The notes under the pieces are model-generated. The model was given only the letters and a program-made list of their open reading frames with translations, ran no database searches and was not told where the DNA came from. A program made the position numbers and the translations under genes. Below are positions 6,176 through 8,121 of a DNA stretch of 8,121 nt, one piece after another. Origin of the DNA: Planctomycetaceae bacterium (GTDB taxonomy: Bacteria > Planctomycetota > Planctomycetia > Pirellulales > Thermoguttaceae); the NCBI GenBank assembly GCA_031282385.1, contig JAITDV010000004.1, forward strand, positions 1 through 8,121, given 5' to 3'. How positions within the stretch are numbered: position 1 is the first letter of the stretch; every line of letters starts with the position of its first letter.

Positions 6176-7552
6176 TTAAGGTTGTTTAGTTTGAGGATTG
6201 CGTATGATATTTTGATCAACCGGATTAAAGATATTTATACAACCGTAGATTTCGATTGGAACAGCATTTGAACCGTAGATACTATCCAAACCACTTGACC
6301 CGTCCATCACAATTTGCCTTCCGCTAACATCCCCAGCTCCTGCATTCGGTCTTGCTGGATTTTGTGTAGTGTTGGGAGTATTGGTTCTTATTGAGCCTCC
6401 GGCGCCGGGATTTATTCTTACTGATAAAACATCTATCGGCATCGCGCAATTTGCACAATTGACCAAAATATCCGGTATGCGTTGCCTATCAACAATTAAC
6501 CTTAAACAAATCGGCATCCTGTTAAATTCGCTAAAAGGCGCCGGAGCATCCGCAGACAACGGTACATTATTCGCGTCAACATAACGTTCATGCCGTTTCA
6601 TTTTTCCAATTTCTTCTTCTGTTGCCTGTACACCTGGAGTGTTTCTTAACGGCATCTGAGGCGACGGCATTCGAGGCGGCGGCGAAGCAGACGCCCCAGG
6701 CCGCATTCCGCCATCTTCACTTGCACCAATTGACTGAACACTTAACTGACTTGATAACTCATGCGACGCCCGTTGACCTATCAACATACTTTCGATTCGT
6801 TTAACAACTGCACTATGCGGACTTGATGCGCCTTCATTTGATTTTACTATTATAGAAATCAAAGAATCATAGACCCAAAGGTCTTCCTGTGCATACCAGA
6901 CTTCAATTGAAGTAGGTTTGATTTCCCATTTGATGATGTCTCGTATCTCAGGATTAGGCCACTCAACTATTCCAACTTCACGTTCAAGATTATTATCTGT
7001 TAAAGTATTTCGGTTGTTACGAGCCCCGTTCAAATTGCCAATTGTATCAGTTACTGCACCAACTTTATCTTTCCACTCGCCGCCTTCGTTGACTTGAATT
7101 CGACGACGGTTTAAACTTGCTTCCAATTTGGGAATATATCTTCCCATAAAATTGAAATATGATTCAATCGAGCGTTCAGAAATAATGTCACCAAATTTCA
7201 ATTTTGATACTTCCTCAATAAAAGGCACTCCAGCATCTTCAGACCATACATTTCTGGCACGTTGATCTTTTTCAAGAGTTGCCCAAGCCGCAACAAAACG
7301 TCCACGCAATTCTTCCGTACGAACATTAACCTCCTCAATTGTATTGTTGTTTGGATGAGTAGATTTCTTACGGATTTTTTCAACTGAACTTTTAGTTGAT
7401 TCCAATGACTTCTTACGTTCAGTAAATTTCTTGCCAATTGTACCAACTGCAAGAAGATTAAAAACAAATACCAAAATCAACGCAAGCGGAACTAATACCC
7501 AAAAAATATATTTTTTGACTAATTCCAAATTAAATTCTGTTTTTTTAGCCAT
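6176..7552 (-). CDS. PilO-like bitopic membrane protein, function unknown
   Basis: The 458-residue protein has a short basic N-terminus, one transmembrane segment at about 15-37 (YIFWVLVPLALILVFVFNLL), and a Lys/Glu-rich helix at about 40-65 likely to form a coiled coil. A large extracytoplasmic part follows. A globular region at about 75-270 includes EIRDIIKWEIKPTSIEVWYA. A Pro/Ala/Met-rich linker (about 280-310) leads to a second domain, RLIVDRQRIPDILVNCANC (351-369) with PIDVLSVRINPG (372-383). After a Pro/Asn-rich insertion comes VPIEIYGCINIFNPVD (431-446). An N-terminal anchor, a coiled coil and small alpha/beta domains are the architecture of PilO/GspM-type inner-membrane proteins of type IV pilus and type II secretion machines. 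I recall similar planctomycete proteins next to pilM-like genes, but none is visible here. Assignment to that machinery is inference. CANC (366-369) could be a Cys pair. No Shine-Dalgarno is seen before ATG 7552. Confidence 0.85.
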   Translation of the reverse strand: MAKKTEFNLELVKKYIFWVLVPLALILVFVFNLLAVGTIGKKFTERKKSLESTKSSVEKIRKKSTHPNNNTIEEVNVRTEELRGRFVAAWATLEKDQRARNVWSEDAGVPFIEEVSKLKFGDIISERSIESYFNFMGRYIPKLEASLNRRRIQVNEGGEWKDKVGAVTDTIGNLNGARNNRNTLTDNNLEREVGIVEWPNPEIRDIIKWEIKPTSIEVWYAQEDLWVYDSLISIIVKSNEGASSPHSAVVKRIESMLIGQRASHELSSQLSVQSIGASEDGGMRPGASASPPPRMPSPQMPLRNTPGVQATEEEIGKMKRHERYVDANNVPLSADAPAPFSEFNRMPICLRLIVDRQRIPDILVNCANCAMPIDVLSVRINPGAGGSIRTNTPNTTQNPARPNAGAGDVSGRQIVMDGSSGLDSIYGSNAVPIEIYGCINIFNPVDQNIIRNPQTKQP

Positions 7553-7609
7553 GTTTTTTAATTTAAAATTAATGAGGGTGAAAAATAATCAACAAATTGC
7601 ACAATTGTT

Positions 7610-7639
7610 AAAATAACACTAAAACCAAATAGTTATTTA
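7610..7639. repeat. Small AT-rich inverted repeat upstream of the PilO-like gene
   Basis: AAATAAC (7611-7617) is the inverse complement of GTTATTT (7632-7638) around a 14-base spacer, about 60 bases before the start codon at 7552. It could be a weak operator-like dyad, but in such AT-rich sequence a 7-bp inverted repeat can occur by chance. Confidence 0.25.
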
Positions 7640-7680
7640 AAACTCTAATAATTCATTTTATCCGTGAATTTACACAAGTT

Positions 7681-7787
7681 ATACTGTTCACACATTAAAT
7701 TTCATTTACCTTTACCTGTTTACCTACCGGAAAACAGCTTTCACGCTTTTGAGGCACACACAAAATTTATAGTACGATCAGTATAAA
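7681..7787 (+). repeat. Dispersed intergenic repeat, copy 3 (near complete)
   Basis: The copy reads ATACTGTTCACACATTAAAT, TTTCATTTACC, core TTTACCTACCGGAAAACAGC, ACGCTTTTGAGGCACACACA, TTTATAGTACGATCAGTATA. CTGTTT (7716-7721) pairs with AAACAG (7732-7737) in the core. It lies 11 bases past the stop codon of the 52-residue minus-strand ORF and upstream of the PilO-like gene. It has the same orientation as the other copies. Confidence 0.75.
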
Positions 7788-7798
7788 AATAATCTTAA

Positions 7799-7957
7799 TT
7801 AAAAACCTGCTTCAAATTCTCCAATTGACACACAATTATAGGCAAAATCTAAAAATTCATAGAGATTATCCTCTATATCATGTTGTTTTGTGTTGCTTTG
7901 GAACTGAAAGAATAACGCGACTGAATAGTTACTTTTGCCGAAAATTGATTTTACCAT
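7799..7957 (-). CDS. Small 52-residue protein of unknown family, related to its upstream neighbour
   Basis: ATG at 7957 is preceded by AAAAAGGTGAAAGATA, the only convincing ribosome binding site in the window (GGTGA, 6 bases before the start). The frame runs to TAA at 7799-7801. The protein begins MVKSIFGKSNYSVALFFQFQ and ends NCVSIGEFEAGF. It has no signal peptide or membrane segment and I recognise no family. The stretch FLDFAYNCVSIGEFEA aligns with LIEVAVNCKSMNDFKQ at the end of the gene cut by the right edge, so the two look like tandem relatives. Its N-terminal SNYSVA also matches SNYSIA, read from 329-347 in the left-hand element. Repeat copy 3 follows immediately. It could be a true small protein or the translatable remains of a duplicated family. 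Confidence 0.5.
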   Translation of the reverse strand: MVKSIFGKSNYSVALFFQFQSNTKQHDIEDNLYEFLDFAYNCVSIGEFEAGF

Positions 7958-8011
7958 TATCTTTCACCTTTTTAATTGTTAAAATGTCTCGCTTAATATG
8001 ACGCTAATCAA

Positions 8012-8121
8012 TTATTTAATTGCTTGCTTAAAATCATTCATTGACTTACAATTTACGGCAACTTCGATCAATGACGATAATTTTGTCTCATCTTTGATCG
8101 AAAATATTCTGTTATTAATCG
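8012..8121 (-). CDS. C-terminal end of an unknown protein, cut by the right edge
   Basis: The frame is open from the right edge of the window to TAA at 8012-8014, giving the last 35 residues of a protein read on the minus strand. It includes SIKDETKLSSLIEV and AVNCKSMNDFKQAIK, a helical, charged C-terminus. The final part resembles the C-terminus of the 52-residue ORF 54 bp downstream (shared pattern L..[LF][IL][ED].A.NC.S....F). A gene at this position is supported by that similarity and by the matching strand. The family cannot be named from so short a piece. Confidence 0.45.
   Translation of the reverse strand, partial: INNRIFSIKDETKLSSLIEVAVNCKSMNDFKQAIK

Noticed and set aside
410..7787. 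The repeated units considered as a CRISPR array
   Set aside because: Copies are about 1.5-4.5 kb apart, variable in length and not separated by uniform spacers.

Overview
The window comes from an AT-rich bacterial chromosome with loosely packed genes. The best guess is a planctomycete (Planctomycetota), perhaps host- or gut-associated. The pointers are a short, lid-less Hsp70 with a weak inter-domain linker, a long NfeD-type protein with two ClpP-like domains that lack the usual serine, a PilO-like bitopic protein with a C-terminal domain ending in PIEIYGCINIFNPVD, and a YfgM/TPR-like single-pass protein. The larger genes show no clear Shine-Dalgarno sequence. The phylum assignment rests on recalled family resemblance, not on a marker gene.

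Layout: 1-732 holds no convincing gene but is rich in hairpins and repeats. It has a GC-rich hairpin at the left edge, a structured element at about 120-365, a degenerate copy of a dispersed intergenic repeat at 410-545, and a long inverted repeat at 590-703. A plus-strand gene (733-1569) encodes a membrane-anchored TPR-like protein with a Pro/Lys/Glu-rich tail. It converges on a minus-strand run read from right to left: an unknown gene cut by the right edge, a 52-residue ORF that resembles it, a PilO-like protein (6176-7552), the NfeD-type protein (3439-5721) and the Hsp70 (1751-3334). A hairpin at 1580-1614 separates the convergent genes.

The most distinctive non-coding signal is a repeat of about 105 bp, found three times nearly complete (about 1629-1735, 6057-6166, 7681-7787), once degenerate (410-545) and once as a short 5' piece (3398-3431). 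All copies point the same way. Three of them (1629-1735, 3398-3431, 6057-6166) lie just past the stop codon of a minus-strand gene. They share a GTTCACACTT-like left end, a TTACCT..CGGAAA..CAG core able to form a hairpin, and a TTGAGT...TATAGTAC right end. A second link between distant parts of the window is a 19-bp block (17 of 19 identical) shared by the 52-residue ORF and the left-hand structured element.

The four large genes need not form one pathway. The NfeD and PilO-like proteins are envelope proteins, the Hsp70 is cytosolic, and spacings of 100-450 bp containing repeats argue against a tight operon. No CRISPR array, tRNA, rRNA or transposase was recognised. The repeat family is the best candidate here for something undescribed.
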